This document shows, piece after piece, positions 1-8,284 of a stretch of 33,488 nt of DNA. Below the pieces are notes generated by a model. The model saw nothing but the letters and a program-made list of their open reading frames with translations. It searched no databases and was not told where the DNA came from. This stretch comes from Bacillota bacterium. GTDB lineage: Bacteria > Bacillota > Sulfobacillia > Thermaerobacterales > RSA17. The position numbers and the translations under genes are program-made. The stretch spans positions 1-33,488 of the forward strand of contig PKRI01000024.1 in assembly GCA_017577485.1 (NCBI GenBank), in the 5' to 3' direction. Within the stretch, counting starts at the first letter, position 1. Every line of letters begins with the position of its first letter.

Positions 1-679
1 GCTCCAGCCTGACCCGGGCCGCATAGGCCGCGATGATGGCCTCGGCCGCCTCCCGGCGGTCGACGGGCCGGCCCAGCACCGCCGAAAGGCTGGTGACGCT
101 GGCCGGGTCGAAGCGGCGCGGCCCGCCGGCCTGCTCGTAGAAACCTTCCAGGATGCGCACGGCCTTCACGGGATCCTGGCCCAGCAGCAGCATGCCCCCC
201 ACCTCGGCGAAACCGCGGCGCAGGGCCTGGGCCACGCCGGCGATCTTGCGGCCGTCGCCCAGCACCAGGTCGTAGGGGCCCGGGCAGTAGGATCCCGGGG
301 CCTCGCCGAAGCGGGCGGCCACGCCCAGGCCCGCCAGGGCGTCGAACAGCCCCAGGAGCAGCGTCTGGTAGTTGTCGTGCAGGCGCGTCAGGTCCCGGCA
401 GGGAACGGCCACGGCGAAACTGAGGGTGGTCTCGTCCAGCAGCACCGCGGACCCGCCGCTGATGCGCATGTAGGCCGGCAGGCCGTGGACCGACTCCAGC
501 CAGGCCGCGGCCCGGTCCAGGTGCGGCAGGCGGCCGTCGGCGGGACCCAGCAGCACGTGGGGGTGCTGCCAGCGCAGCAGCAGCGTCGGCGGCGCGTCGC
601 CCCGGGCCACCGCCTCACCGATGGTCTCCGCCAGCACGGGGCTGGCATCCAGCAGGAACGGGTCCCGGTCGTCAGCCAT
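1..679 (-). CDS. lipL: LipL-like octanoyl/lipoyl protein acyltransferase (3' end cut by window)
   Basis: Biotin/lipoate A/B ligase-fold protein; 226 codons are visible before the left edge cuts the C-terminus. The ATG at 679 overlaps the scpB stop by 8 bp. Visible motifs are R-I-S-G-G-S-A-V (residues 72-79), GSYCPGPYDL (129-138, Cys132) and GRKIAG (143-148, Lys145). A Cys in GSYCPG..YDL just before the conserved Lys resembles, as I recall it, B. subtilis LipL, the octanoyl-[GcvH]:protein amidotransferase that moves octanoyl groups from GcvH to E2 subunits through a Cys thioester. A true ATP-dependent lipoate ligase would normally lack this Cys context. The scpA-scpB-lipL overlaps suggest co-translation with the SMC accessory genes, although the function is unrelated. 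The family call is firm; the LipL subtype is probable. Confidence 0.75.
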   Translation of the reverse strand, partial: MADDRDPFLLDASPVLAETIGEAVARGDAPPTLLLRWQHPHVLLGPADGRLPHLDRAAAWLESVHGLPAYMRISGGSAVLLDETTLSFAVAVPCRDLTRLHDNYQTLLLGLFDALAGLGVAARFGEAPGSYCPGPYDLVLGDGRKIAGVAQALRRGFAEVGGMLLLGQDPVKAVRILEGFYEQAGGPRRFDPASVTSLSAVLGRPVDRREAAEAIIAAYAARVRLE

Positions 680-1262
680 CACCAGCCGCCACGGCTCCAC
701 GGTCCTCCCCCTCTCCCGGCGCCGCCGGCCCCAGGGGTTCCAGGGGCGGCAGGTCGCTGAGGTCGTCCAGCCCGAAGGTTTCCAGGAAGCGGTCGGTGGT
801 GCCGTACAGGATGGGACGGCCGGGAGCCTCCTTGCGGCCCACCTCGGCGATCAGCCCGTACTCCAGCAGCGTGCGCAGGGTGCGCTCGCAGTTGACGCCC
901 CGCACGGCCTCGATCTCCACCCGGGTCACGGGCTGGCGGTAAGCGACGATGGCCAGCACCTCCAGCGCCGGGCCCGACAGCTGCACCCGCCGCACCGGAC
1001 CCAGGCGGGACACCACGGCGGCGTGCTCGGGCCGGGTGACCATCTGCCAGCCTCCCGCCACCCGGCGCAGCTCCAGGGCGCGGCCGGCCTCCAGACGGCG
1101 GGCCAGCTGCTCCAGGGCCGCTTCCAGCAGCGGCGGCTCCACCTGCAGGATCTCCAGCAGCCGCTGCTCGGGCAGCGGCACCGCCGCCACGAACAGCACC
1201 GCTTCCAGGGCCGCCACCAGGTCGGCGGTCCCGGACCGGGACGGCGCGTCGGCCTCACCCAT
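672..1262 (-). CDS. scpB: Segregation and condensation protein B
   Basis: ScpB is the winged-helix kleisin-associated subunit of the SMC-ScpA-ScpB condensin that compacts and segregates the nucleoid. The 196-aa product has the usual length (about 180-200). Its core matches the family: L-V-A-A-L-E-A-V-L-F-V-A near residue 15, then A-R-R-L near 70, L-E-V-L-A-I-V-A-Y-R-Q-P (about 100-111) and V-R-G-V-N, then G-L-I-A-E-V-G-R-K-E-A-P-G-R-P near 140 and F-L-E-T-F-G-L near 160. The ATG at 1262 overlaps the scpA stop by 8 bp (ATGGGTGA), and its own stop overlaps lipL in the same way, so the three genes are translationally coupled. The C-terminal 25 residues are low-complexity Gly/Ala/Pro/Glu. Confidence 0.93.
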   Translation of the reverse strand: MGEADAPSRSGTADLVAALEAVLFVAAVPLPEQRLLEILQVEPPLLEAALEQLARRLEAGRALELRRVAGGWQMVTRPEHAAVVSRLGPVRRVQLSGPALEVLAIVAYRQPVTRVEIEAVRGVNCERTLRTLLEYGLIAEVGRKEAPGRPILYGTTDRFLETFGLDDLSDLPPLEPLGPAAPGEGEDRGAVAAGDG

Positions 1263-2043
1263 CGACGACCCCTCCCCTGCCCGCGGGACCCGCCTCCAGG
1301 GAGCCGCCGGCCCAGGCGATCTCGATGGGGCCGAAAGGTACCTCCTGCCGTACCGTCACGCGCCGCCGGCGCAGCAGTTCCAGCAGGGCCAGGAAGGTGA
1401 CCACGATGCGCAGCCGGCCGCTGCCCGGCGGGAACAGGGCCTCGAAGCGGGTGCTGCCGCCCCGCTCCCTGAGGCGCGCCACGATCTGCCGCATGGCCTC
1501 GGCCACCGTCAGCCGCTCGGCCTCCATCTCCAGCTCGGGCGCCTCGGTCTCCGGCGCCTGGGCCAGGACCCGCTCCATGGCCGCCAGCAGTTCCGCCAGC
1601 GCCGCCGGCGCCACCTCGATCTGCTCCGCCAGCGCCGCCAGGTCCTCCGGCGTCCGCGGGAAGCGCAGTTCCTCCAGTTCGCCCCGGGCCTTCAACAGTT
1701 GGGCGGCCTGCCGGAACTGCCGGTACTCCAACAGGCGGCGGACCAGTTCCTGGCCCGGGTCGGCAGCCTCCTCCTCTTCCGGCTCGGGCCGAGGCGGCGG
1801 CAGCAGCGTCCGCGCCTTCAGATCCAGCAGCCTGGAGGCCACCACCAGGAACTCGCTGGCGATGTCCAGGTCGAAGGGCCGCATGGCCTCCACGTAGGCC
1901 AGGTACTGGTCGGTGACCTCCACCAGGGACACTTCGGTGATCTCCAGCTGCCGCTCCTCGATCAGGTGCAGCAGCAGGTCCAGTGGCCCCTCGAAGTTGT
2001 GCAGGCGGATCAGGGGCTCCGCGCCGCCGGTCTCCACGCCCAT
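1255..2043 (-). CDS. scpA: Segregation and condensation protein A (kleisin)
   Basis: ScpA is the kleisin that bridges the SMC heads and binds ScpB. The frame stays open far upstream, but the gene starts at the ATG at 2043, which shares one base with the trpS stop (TGATG) and gives 262 aa. The N-terminus carries the family signature L-H-N-F-E-G-P-L-D-L-L-L-H-L-I (about residues 13-27), followed by I-T-E-V-S-L and V-T-D-Q-Y-L and then E-F-L-V-V-A-S-R-L-L-D-L-K-A-R-T-L-L-P (about 65-83). The C-terminal winged helix ends with F-L-A-L-L-E-L and the R-R-R-V-T-V motif. The middle is a Glu-rich linker, normal for kleisins. Confidence 0.95.
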   Translation of the reverse strand: MGVETGGAEPLIRLHNFEGPLDLLLHLIEERQLEITEVSLVEVTDQYLAYVEAMRPFDLDIASEFLVVASRLLDLKARTLLPPPRPEPEEEEAADPGQELVRRLLEYRQFRQAAQLLKARGELEELRFPRTPEDLAALAEQIEVAPAALAELLAAMERVLAQAPETEAPELEMEAERLTVAEAMRQIVARLRERGGSTRFEALFPPGSGRLRIVVTFLALLELLRRRRVTVRQEVPFGPIEIAWAGGSLEAGPAGRGGVVDG

Positions 2044-3053
2044 CACGGCCGCTCCCGGAAGGCCAGGCCGACGCCGATGGCCCGGCGCACCTCGTCCAGG
2101 GTGGCCCTGGCCACCGAGCGGGCACGCTCCGCCCCGGCGTCCAGGATGGCCCGCAGGCGCCGGCGGTCGCCGGCCAGTTCCGCCCGCCGCAGGCGGATGG
2201 GCTCCAGGTGCCGGATCAGGGCTTCGGCCAGGGTGTCCTTCAGTTCCACGTAGCGCAGGGTACCGGCGTCGTACTGCTGCCGCAGCGTCCGGTACTCGTC
2301 GGGACTGCCGAAGATCTCCAGCAGCCCGAAAAGATTGCGGACCCCGGGGCTCATCTCGCCGTCGGGCCGCGGGCCCACGTCGGTCACGGCCCGGCGCAGC
2401 TTGCGCCGGACCTCGTCGGGCTCGTCGGCCAGCGCCACGTAGCTGTCGGGCCCCAGCGACTTGCTCATCTTCTTCTCGGGCTCGGTCAGGCTCATGATCC
2501 GGGCCGTCTCCCGGGTGACGATGGCCTGGGGCTCGGGAAACACCGGCCCGAACTGGTGGTTGAACCGCCGCACGATCTCCCGGGCCAGTTCCAGGTGCGG
2601 CAGCTGGTCCTCCCCCACAGGCACCGCTTCGGCCTTGTAGATGATGATGTCGGCCGTCTGCAGCACCGGGTAGCCCAGCAGGCCCAGGTTGATGTGGTCG
2701 GGATGCTGGGCCGCCTTCTCCTTGAACGTAGGCACCCGCTCCAGCCAGCCCAGCGGCGTCATGGCTCCCAGGATCCAGGCCAGTTCGGTGTGCTCGGGGA
2801 CGTCGCTCTGGACAAAGACCACCGCCCGCTCCGGGTCGATGCCGCAGGCCAGCAGGTCCACGACCATTTCCTCGATGTTCTCGTTGAGTTCGGCCGGGGA
2901 GAAGGGCGTCGTAATGCCGTGGTAGTCCACGATGGCGTAGAAGCAGTCGTACTCGTCCTGCAGCCGCACCCAGTTGCGGACCGCCCCCAGGTAGTTGCCC
3001 AGGTGCACCCGCCCGGTGGGCCGCATGCCGCTCAACACGCGCCGGCCTTTCAT
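2043..3053 (-). CDS. trpS: Tryptophanyl-tRNA synthetase
   Basis: Class Ic aminoacyl-tRNA synthetase charging tRNA-Trp. At 336 aa it has normal bacterial TrpS length. The N-terminus S-G-M-R-P-T-G-R-V-H-L-G-N-Y-L-G-A has the HIGH-type motif as HLGN (residues 17-20). The KMSKS loop is intact at residues 195-199 (KKMSKSLG). The Y-P-V-L-Q-T-A-D-I segment, the tryptophan-pocket region, is at about 128-136. The ATG at 3053 is preceded by an AAGGAGG Shine-Dalgarno overlapping the stop of the upstream M50 protease gene. The 3' end abuts scpA, so trpS is co-transcribed with scpAB. No T-box is visible upstream because the gene is embedded. Confidence 0.96.
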   Translation of the reverse strand: MKGRRVLSGMRPTGRVHLGNYLGAVRNWVRLQDEYDCFYAIVDYHGITTPFSPAELNENIEEMVVDLLACGIDPERAVVFVQSDVPEHTELAWILGAMTPLGWLERVPTFKEKAAQHPDHINLGLLGYPVLQTADIIIYKAEAVPVGEDQLPHLELAREIVRRFNHQFGPVFPEPQAIVTRETARIMSLTEPEKKMSKSLGPDSYVALADEPDEVRRKLRRAVTDVGPRPDGEMSPGVRNLFGLLEIFGSPDEYRTLRQQYDAGTLRYVELKDTLAEALIRHLEPIRLRRAELAGDRRRLRAILDAGAERARSVARATLDEVRRAIGVGLAFRERP

Positions 3054-3068
3054 GTGCCCGAAGCCTCC

Positions 3069-3701
3069 TTACCCTGCCCAGCCCAGCATGGCGCTCACCA
3101 GCGCCCTGAGCAGCCAGTTCAGCCCGCGCAGCAGCGGGCCCATGACGGCGTCGATGACCCTGGTGAAGATCAGCAGCATCAGCAGCAGCCACCCGTACTG
3201 CTCCAGCGCGTCGACGAACCCGCGGCCGGGCAGCAGCCCCGCCAGGATCCTGGACCCGTCCAGCGGCGGTACCGGCAGCAGGTTGAAGACCGCCAGCACC
3301 AGGTTGAAGCGGTAGAACTGCACCAGCAGCTGGCCGGCGAAGGACCCCGGGTACATCAGGTCCGGCCCCGCCAGCGCCTGCACCACCAGGGTGAGGTACG
3401 CCAGCACCAGGTTGGACAGCGGCCCGGCCGCCGCCACCAGCATCATACCCCGGCGCGGGTCGGCAAAATTGTAAGGGTTGACCGGCACCGGCCTGGCCCA
3501 GCCGAAGCCGGCGAAGAACAGCAGCAGCAGCCCCACGGGGTCCACGTGGGCCGCCGGGTTCAGGGTCAGCCGGCCCAGGCTCCGGGGCGTGGGATCGCCC
3601 ATCATGTCGGCGGTGCGGGCGTGGGCGTACTCATGGATGGTGAACGCCGCCACCAGCGCCAGCAGGCGGGCCAGGATCTCCTCAGGGCTTCCCCAGAGCA
3701 A
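3069..3701 (-). CDS. Site-2-protease-type (M50) membrane metalloprotease
   Basis: Multi-pass membrane zinc protease of the small M50B type (YwhC/site-2 protease family), 210 aa. The zinc site HEYAH is at residues 23-27 in the first hydrophobic segment, and the third-ligand region P-P-L-D-G-S is at about 145-150 (Asp148). N-P-A-A-H-V-D-P-V-G (48-57) is also typical. There are about four to five membrane segments and no PDZ domain, unlike RseP. The start is a TTG at 3701 with a GAGGAG Shine-Dalgarno 8 nt upstream that overlaps the lysA stop. It lies between lysA and trpS. The substrate is unknown; this is not clearly SpoIVFB, which would carry a C-terminal CBS domain. Confidence 0.85.
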   Translation of the reverse strand: MLWGSPEEILARLLALVAAFTIHEYAHARTADMMGDPTPRSLGRLTLNPAAHVDPVGLLLLFFAGFGWARPVPVNPYNFADPRRGMMLVAAAGPLSNLVLAYLTLVVQALAGPDLMYPGSFAGQLLVQFYRFNLVLAVFNLLPVPPLDGSRILAGLLPGRGFVDALEQYGWLLLMLLIFTRVIDAVMGPLLRGLNWLLRALVSAMLGWAG

Positions 3702-3713
3702 TCGCCGCTCTCC

Positions 3714-5120
3714 TCATGCGTCCTGCGGCCCGGGCTCGAACCGGCGGGCCAGACGGCCGGCCCGGGTGGGCCGGTCGGCCACCCGCGCCCGCGGCCGCAG
3801 CGGGCGCTCGCCGCGGATCAGGTCGTGGTACCGCTCCCGCTCGACGATGACCCGGGCACGGCTGCCGTCCAGCATCACCACCGCCGGCCGCGGGAACTTG
3901 TTGTAGTGACTGGCCATGCTGTAGGTGTAGGCGCCGGTGGTCAGCAGGGCGATCAGGTCACCCTCGGCCGGTTCGGGCAGCACCGTCTCGGGCACCAGCA
4001 CGTCGCCGCTCTCGCAGGCCCTTCCCACTACCGCCACCGTCTCTGGCCGGCGCTGCCCCGCCGGCACCGACCCCGGCCCCGCCGCCAGCAGGGCGGTGTA
4101 ACGGGCCCCGTACAGGGCGGGCCGCGGGTTCTCCATCATGCCGCCGTCCACCGCCACGTAGGTCCGGACGCCCTCCAGGCGCTTGATGCTGCCCACCGTG
4201 TACAGCGTTACCCCGGCCTCGCCCACGATGGAGCGGCCCGGCTCCACCATCAGGCGGGGCTGGGGCAGGCCGTGCCGGGCGGCCGCCGCCCGGGCCTCGT
4301 CCACCAGCACCTGCACCAGGGTCTCGATGTCAGGCGGACGGTCCTCGGGTACGTAGCGCACGCCCAGGCCGCCGCCCAGGTCCAGTTCCTCCGCGGTCCA
4401 CCCGGTCCGCTCCCTCACCTCCGCCAGGAAGGCGAAGACCCGCTGCACCGTCAGGCGGTAGGGCTCCAGGTCGAAGATCTGCGAGCCGATGTGGCAGTGC
4501 AGGCCCATCAGGTTGAGCCGCGGCCGGGCCAGGACCCGCTCCACCGCCGCCAGCGCCTGGCCGCCGGCGATGTCGAAGCCGAACTTGGTGTCCTGCTTGC
4601 CGGTCTGGATGTAGTGGTGGGTGTGGGCCTCGACGCCGGGCACCACCCGCAGCAGGACCGGCACCGGCTCACCCCGGCCGGCGGCCAGCCTGCTCAGCCG
4701 GTCCAGTTCGTTGAAGTTGTCGACGACGATGCGCCCCACCCCGGCCTCCAGGGCCCGGCGCAGTTCGTCCTCGGTCTTGTTGTTGCCGTGGAAGACGATG
4801 CGCTCCGGCGGGAAACCCGCCGCCAGCGCCGTGTACAGCTCGCCGCCCGACACCACGTCCAGGCCCAGGCCTTCCTCGGCCATCAACTGGCAGACGGCCA
4901 CCGTGCACAGGGCCTTGCCGGCGTAAATCACCCGGGCGTCGTGGGCGCCGGCCGCCGCGAAGGCCTGGCGGTAACGGCGGCAGCGATCGCGGATCTCCGC
5001 CTCGTTCAGCACCACCAGCGGGGTCCCGTAGGACCTGGCCAGAACCGCTGCGTCGACGCCGCCCAACCGGATGGAGCCGGCGGCGGGATCGTACTCCACT
5101 GCTCCCCAGTAGCGCTGCAA
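3714..5120 (-). CDS. lysA: Diaminopimelate decarboxylase
   Basis: PLP-dependent alanine-racemase-fold enzyme converting meso-diaminopimelate to L-lysine and CO2. Visible elements are the PLP lysine in V-I-Y-A-G-K-A-L (Lys69), H-C-H-I-G-S-Q-I in the barrel, a glycine loop D-L-G-G-G-L-G-V, E-P-G-R-S-I-V-G, and the C-E-S-G-D-V-L motif that carries the second-subunit catalytic Cys. Its length, 468 aa, is slightly above the usual 420-450 because of an Arg-rich C-terminal tail. The start is a TTG at 5120 behind a G-rich ribosome site. As in B. subtilis, lysA follows the spoVA cluster. Reading from a spoVA promoter could raise lysine or lower diaminopimelate in the forespore, but that is inference. 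Confidence 0.95.
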   Translation of the reverse strand: MQRYWGAVEYDPAAGSIRLGGVDAAVLARSYGTPLVVLNEAEIRDRCRRYRQAFAAAGAHDARVIYAGKALCTVAVCQLMAEEGLGLDVVSGGELYTALAAGFPPERIVFHGNNKTEDELRRALEAGVGRIVVDNFNELDRLSRLAAGRGEPVPVLLRVVPGVEAHTHHYIQTGKQDTKFGFDIAGGQALAAVERVLARPRLNLMGLHCHIGSQIFDLEPYRLTVQRVFAFLAEVRERTGWTAEELDLGGGLGVRYVPEDRPPDIETLVQVLVDEARAAAARHGLPQPRLMVEPGRSIVGEAGVTLYTVGSIKRLEGVRTYVAVDGGMMENPRPALYGARYTALLAAGPGSVPAGQRRPETVAVVGRACESGDVLVPETVLPEPAEGDLIALLTTGAYTYSMASHYNKFPRPAVVMLDGSRARVIVERERYHDLIRGERPLRPRARVADRPTRAGRLARRFEPGPQDA

Positions 5121-5212
5121 CGCAAGCCCCCCCGATACCCCGCCCTACATTCCGTCCTCCCCGGGGGATTCCTGCAGGGTTGTGGGTTCCTGGCAGCAGG
5201 CCGCCTGCGGGT

Positions 5213-6802
5213 TTACCGGCGCGAGGGCCCCCTGCGCACGTCGGGGTCGATGGGATGGGTGAAGGACGGCCGGAAATGGCGGCTGGGGGCCGGCCGCCGG
5301 AAGAGGACGTTCAACAACTCGCGGCCCCTGAAGGGCCACAGGGGGTACAGGTAGGGCGTGCCGAAGGATCGCGTGGAGGCCATCAGCCACAAGGTGAGGG
5401 CCGCGCCCACCGCGAACCCGGCCAGGCCGCCCACCGCCGTGGTCACCAGCAGCAGCACCCGCATAAAGCGCACGGCGTTGCCCAACTCCACCGACGGTGT
5501 GGCGAAGGTGCCGATGAACGCCACCGCCGTGTAGAACAGCGCCTCCACCGAGAACAGGCCCACCTCCACCGCCTGCTGGCCCAGCAGCAGGGCGCCCACC
5601 AGGCCCAGGGACGTGGCCAGGGCTTCGGGCGTGTGGACCAGGGCGATCCAGACCAGGTTGGCCGCCAGTTCCGACAGGATGAACTGGAGCCCCAGGGGCA
5701 CCACCGCCGGCTCCCGGGGACCGATGAACTCCAGCGCCGGCGGCAGCACCTCAGGGGTCAGGGCCAGGGCCAGCCACAGCGGCGGCAGGAACCAGGCCGC
5801 CAGGAACCCGGCCAGCCTCAGCCAGCGCACCGCGGCGCCGGTGATGGGTTCGTCGTGGAACTCCTGGGCGTGCTGCATGTGGTGGAAGAAGGTGGCCGGC
5901 AGCAGCATCACGCTGGGAGAGGTGTCCACCAGCACCGCCACGTGACCCTCGTGCAGGTGGGCCGCCACCACGTCGGGTCGTTCGCTATAGCGAACAGTGG
6001 GAAAGGGGTTCCACCACCGCTTCTCGGGGACCAGGAACTCCTCCAGGGACTTCTCGGCCATGGGCAGGCCATCCACGTCGATGGCCTTGATGTAGGAGCG
6101 GATGCGGCGGAGCAGGTCGGGGTCGGCGATGTCCCTGACGTAGGCCAGGACCACGTCGGTGCGCGACCGCTTGCCCACCTGCAGCAGTTCGAAGCGCAGG
6201 TTGGGGTCCCGCATCCGCCGGCGGATCAACGCGGTGTTGTAGACCAGGGTCTCGGTGAACCCGTCCCGGGGGCCGCGCACCACCCGCTCCAGCGAGGGCT
6301 CGTCGGGACCCCGCGCCGGGTAGGTACGCTGGTCGATGACTACCGCCCGGTCCAGGCCGTCCACCAGCAGCGCGGCCTGGCCTGCCAGCACCGCCTCCAG
6401 CACCTCGGCAAAGGTGCGGGCCGTGGCGGTCTCCACGTAAACCGCACCGGCGCCTTCCAGGCGTTCCACCGTGGACGTGAGGCCCAGGTCGGGTCCCTCC
6501 CGCACCAGGAACTGGGCCACCCGCAGCAGGACGTCGTCTTTGAGAAAGCCGTCCAGGCCCACCAGCAGCGCCCGCCGCCGTTCGATCTCCAGGTCCTTGA
6601 AGACGACGTCGAAACTTTCCTGAAAGCCCAGCGCCCGGGCCAGCACCTGCCGGTTCTGCTCCAGGGAGGCGCTCAGCGGCCCAGGCGGCAGCTGGTCGCG
6701 GGGCAGGTCCGGCGCTCCGGAGCGTTCCCGGCCGTCGGCGGCCACCGGCATCGGCGGCCGCGCCATCAGGGGGCGCGGGGGCTTGGGCTGCCGCGGCTCC
6801 AT
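5213..6802 (-). CDS. spoVAF: SpoVAF, GerA-family spore germination protein
   Basis: Integral spore inner-membrane protein of the GerA/SpoVAF family, encoded at the end of spoVA operons and known in B. subtilis to influence germination. I place the start at the ATG at 6802 (529 aa), not the upstream in-frame GTG at 6826, because an AAGGAGGT Shine-Dalgarno sits 6 nt before the ATG. The N-terminal half is soluble and matches the family: the F-D-V-V-F-K-D-L-E-I segment, then V-R-G-P-R-D-G-F-T-E-T, N-T-A-L-I-R-R-R-M-R-D-P-N-L and Y-V-R-D-I-A-D-P. The C-terminal half holds about four to five hydrophobic segments with a P-T-I-T-G-A-like proline motif (D-E-P-I-T-G). The C-terminal R-H-F-R-P-S is typical. 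The other germinant-receptor subunits are not in the window. Confidence 0.92.
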   Translation of the reverse strand: MEPRQPKPPRPLMARPPMPVAADGRERSGAPDLPRDQLPPGPLSASLEQNRQVLARALGFQESFDVVFKDLEIERRRALLVGLDGFLKDDVLLRVAQFLVREGPDLGLTSTVERLEGAGAVYVETATARTFAEVLEAVLAGQAALLVDGLDRAVVIDQRTYPARGPDEPSLERVVRGPRDGFTETLVYNTALIRRRMRDPNLRFELLQVGKRSRTDVVLAYVRDIADPDLLRRIRSYIKAIDVDGLPMAEKSLEEFLVPEKRWWNPFPTVRYSERPDVVAAHLHEGHVAVLVDTSPSVMLLPATFFHHMQHAQEFHDEPITGAAVRWLRLAGFLAAWFLPPLWLALALTPEVLPPALEFIGPREPAVVPLGLQFILSELAANLVWIALVHTPEALATSLGLVGALLLGQQAVEVGLFSVEALFYTAVAFIGTFATPSVELGNAVRFMRVLLLVTTAVGGLAGFAVGAALTLWLMASTRSFGTPYLYPLWPFRGRELLNVLFRRPAPSRHFRPSFTHPIDPDVRRGPSRR

Positions 6803-6808
6803 GGCCCC

Positions 6809-6816
6809 ACCTCCTT
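6809..6816 (-). promoter_or_regulatory. Shine-Dalgarno that sets the spoVAF start
   Basis: AAGGAGGT on the minus strand, 6 nt before the ATG at 6802. It is the best ribosome site in this cluster and argues against the in-frame GTG at 6826, which lies upstream of it. Confidence 0.8.
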
Positions 6817-6830
6817 CCCCGCTCACCGGC

Positions 6831-7190
6831 TCAACCCCGGGGGCTGAAGACCACGGCCATCAGGTAGCCGAAGCCGATGGCCGCCGTCAGCGGCAGGGCC
6901 GTGGCCTCCAGGCCGCCCGCCACCAGACCCAGGAACCCTTCCCGCCGGGCGCCCTCCAGCGCTCCCTGGACCAGGGCGTGGCCGAAGGACGGCAGCGGGA
7001 TGGTGGCGCCGGCCCCGGCCAGTTGGGTGAGGGGTTCGTACAGGCCCAGCGCGCTGAAGGCGGCGCCCAGGGACACGAACAGCACCATGGTGTGGGCGGG
7101 TGTGAGCCGCGTGACGTCCACCACCAGCTGCGCGGCGGCGCACAGCAGCCCCCCTACTACGAAGGCCCAGACGAAGTTGGTGAGACTCAC
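6831..7190 (-). CDS. spoVAE: SpoVAE (SpoVAEB-type) dipicolinate channel membrane subunit
   Basis: Small polytopic membrane protein of the SpoVAC/SpoVAE family, needed with SpoVAC and SpoVAD for dipicolinic acid uptake into the forespore. It is 119 aa with three to four hydrophobic segments. Family markers are F-V-V-G-G-L-L-C near the N-terminus, L-T-P-A-H-T-M-V-L-F-V, G-L-Y-E-P-L, and the A-G-A-G-A-T-I-P-L-P-S-F-G-H segment, followed by G-A-L-E-G-A-R-R-E-G-F-L-G. Start GTG at 7190; its GTGA overlaps the spoVAD stop by 4 bp, a tight translational coupling. It is a paralogue of spoVAC two genes upstream. Confidence 0.93.
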   Translation of the reverse strand: MSLTNFVWAFVVGGLLCAAAQLVVDVTRLTPAHTMVLFVSLGAAFSALGLYEPLTQLAGAGATIPLPSFGHALVQGALEGARREGFLGLVAGGLEATALPLTAAIGFGYLMAVVFSPRG

Positions 7191-8284
7191 GGCGACGCCT
7201 CCTCGCCCGCGTGCTCGAAGGCCACGGCGTGGGCCACCGTGGGGATGGACTGGCCCTGCTCCCAGGTCATCTTGTTGTGCAGGGAACCGGTAGACACCAG
7301 CAGCAGCCGCCGCAGGCGTCCCTCGTACAGGTCCGGGTAGAAGCCGGCGCCGAAGACGATGCCCGAGCAGGCGCAGCCGCTGCCGCCGGCGTGGACGTCC
7401 TGGCGCCGCCGGTCGTAGAGCAGCAGGCCGCAGTCGGCAAAGCGGTCCCCCGGCTCATACCCCGCTTCCCGCAGCAGTTCCGCCGCCATGGGATGGCCCA
7501 CCGCCGCCAGGTCGCCGGTGGCCACCAGGTCGTAGTCGCCGAAATCGCGCCCCGTGTCCTGAAAGTGGCGGCGGATGGTGTCGGCGGCCACCCAGGCCAT
7601 GGCGCCGCCCATGTTGTAGGGGTCCTTGATGCCCATGTCCACCACCCGGCCCAGGGTGACGTGGGTGATGCGGACCCGCGCCTTCCTGGCCGGCCCGCCC
7701 ACCAGCACCGCCGCCGCGCCGGTGGCCGTCCACTGGGCGGTGGGAGGACGCTGGGCCCCGAACTCCACCGGGTAGCGGAACTGCCGCTCGGCCGAATCGT
7801 GGTGGCTGGACACGGCGGCCAGGGCCGTGGCGGCGTAGCCGCCGTCCACCAGCACCGCCGCCAGCCCCACCGCCAGGGCGAAGGTGGAGCAGGCGCCGAA
7901 CAGCCCCACGTACGGCAGGTCCAGATCCCGGGCGGCGAAACTGCTGCTGATGATCTGGTTCAGCAGGTCGCCGGCCAGGAGCACGTCCACCTGGTCCAGT
8001 TCCAGGCCGGCCTTACGGCAGCAGCGCTGGGCCGCGTCCACCAGGAGCCGCGACTCGGCCAGTTCCCAGCTGGGCTGGCCCAGGGTGCGGTCCTGGTGGA
8101 CGTGGTCGATGCCGTGCCCCAGGGGCCCCCGGCCCTCCATGGGACCCGACACCGTGGCCACCGCCGCCACCGGGGGACGACTGGGCAGCGCCATGGTGTA
8201 GCGGCCCACCCGGCGCGGCGCCGGTACTCTGCCGCTCTCCGTGGTTCCGGCGGCGGGCCGTTCCCGGACGGCCGTCCCGGTCAC
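7187..8284 (-). CDS. spoVAD: SpoVAD, dipicolinate-binding SpoVA protein
   Basis: Thiolase-fold protein that in B. subtilis binds dipicolinic acid at the outer face of the forespore inner membrane and cooperates with SpoVAC/SpoVAE. The diagnostic segment L-L-A-G-D-L-L-N-Q-I-I-S-S-S-F-A-A-R is present, followed by F-G-A-C-S-T-F-A, with S-H-H-D-S-A-E-R-Q-F-R-Y-P-V-E and T-G-A-A-A-V-L further on. The C-terminus has G-S-G-C-A-C-S and the V-F-G-A-G-F-Y segment. I use the GTG at 8284, whose GTGA overlaps the spoVAC stop by 4 bp (365 aa); an ATG at 8194 would give 335 aa and start nearer the family's usual N-terminus. The first 30 residues are therefore uncertain. Confidence 0.93.
   Translation of the reverse strand: MTGTAVRERPAAGTTESGRVPAPRRVGRYTMALPSRPPVAAVATVSGPMEGRGPLGHGIDHVHQDRTLGQPSWELAESRLLVDAAQRCCRKAGLELDQVDVLLAGDLLNQIISSSFAARDLDLPYVGLFGACSTFALAVGLAAVLVDGGYAATALAAVSSHHDSAERQFRYPVEFGAQRPPTAQWTATGAAAVLVGGPARKARVRITHVTLGRVVDMGIKDPYNMGGAMAWVAADTIRRHFQDTGRDFGDYDLVATGDLAAVGHPMAAELLREAGYEPGDRFADCGLLLYDRRRQDVHAGGSGCACSGIVFGAGFYPDLYEGRLRRLLLVSTGSLHNKMTWEQGQSIPTVAHAVAFEHAGEEASP

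Noticed and set aside
5121..5212. GCAGG-CGG-CCTGC hairpin after spoVAF as terminator
   Set aside because: Stem of five pairs with no T-run; not enough to separate lysA from spoVA.
1983..5354. 1123-codon open frame on the plus strand
   Set aside because: Opposite to trpS, M50 protease and lysA; His/Gln/Arg/Pro-rich composition is what GC-rich antisense frames give, and all three minus-strand genes are recognised.
6803..6826. GTG at 6826 as spoVAF start
   Set aside because: It precedes the strong AAGGAGGT site that fits the ATG at 6802.
5180..6847. 555-codon plus-strand open frame over spoVAF
   Set aside because: Gln/Gly/His-rich antisense shadow of a recognised GerA-family gene.
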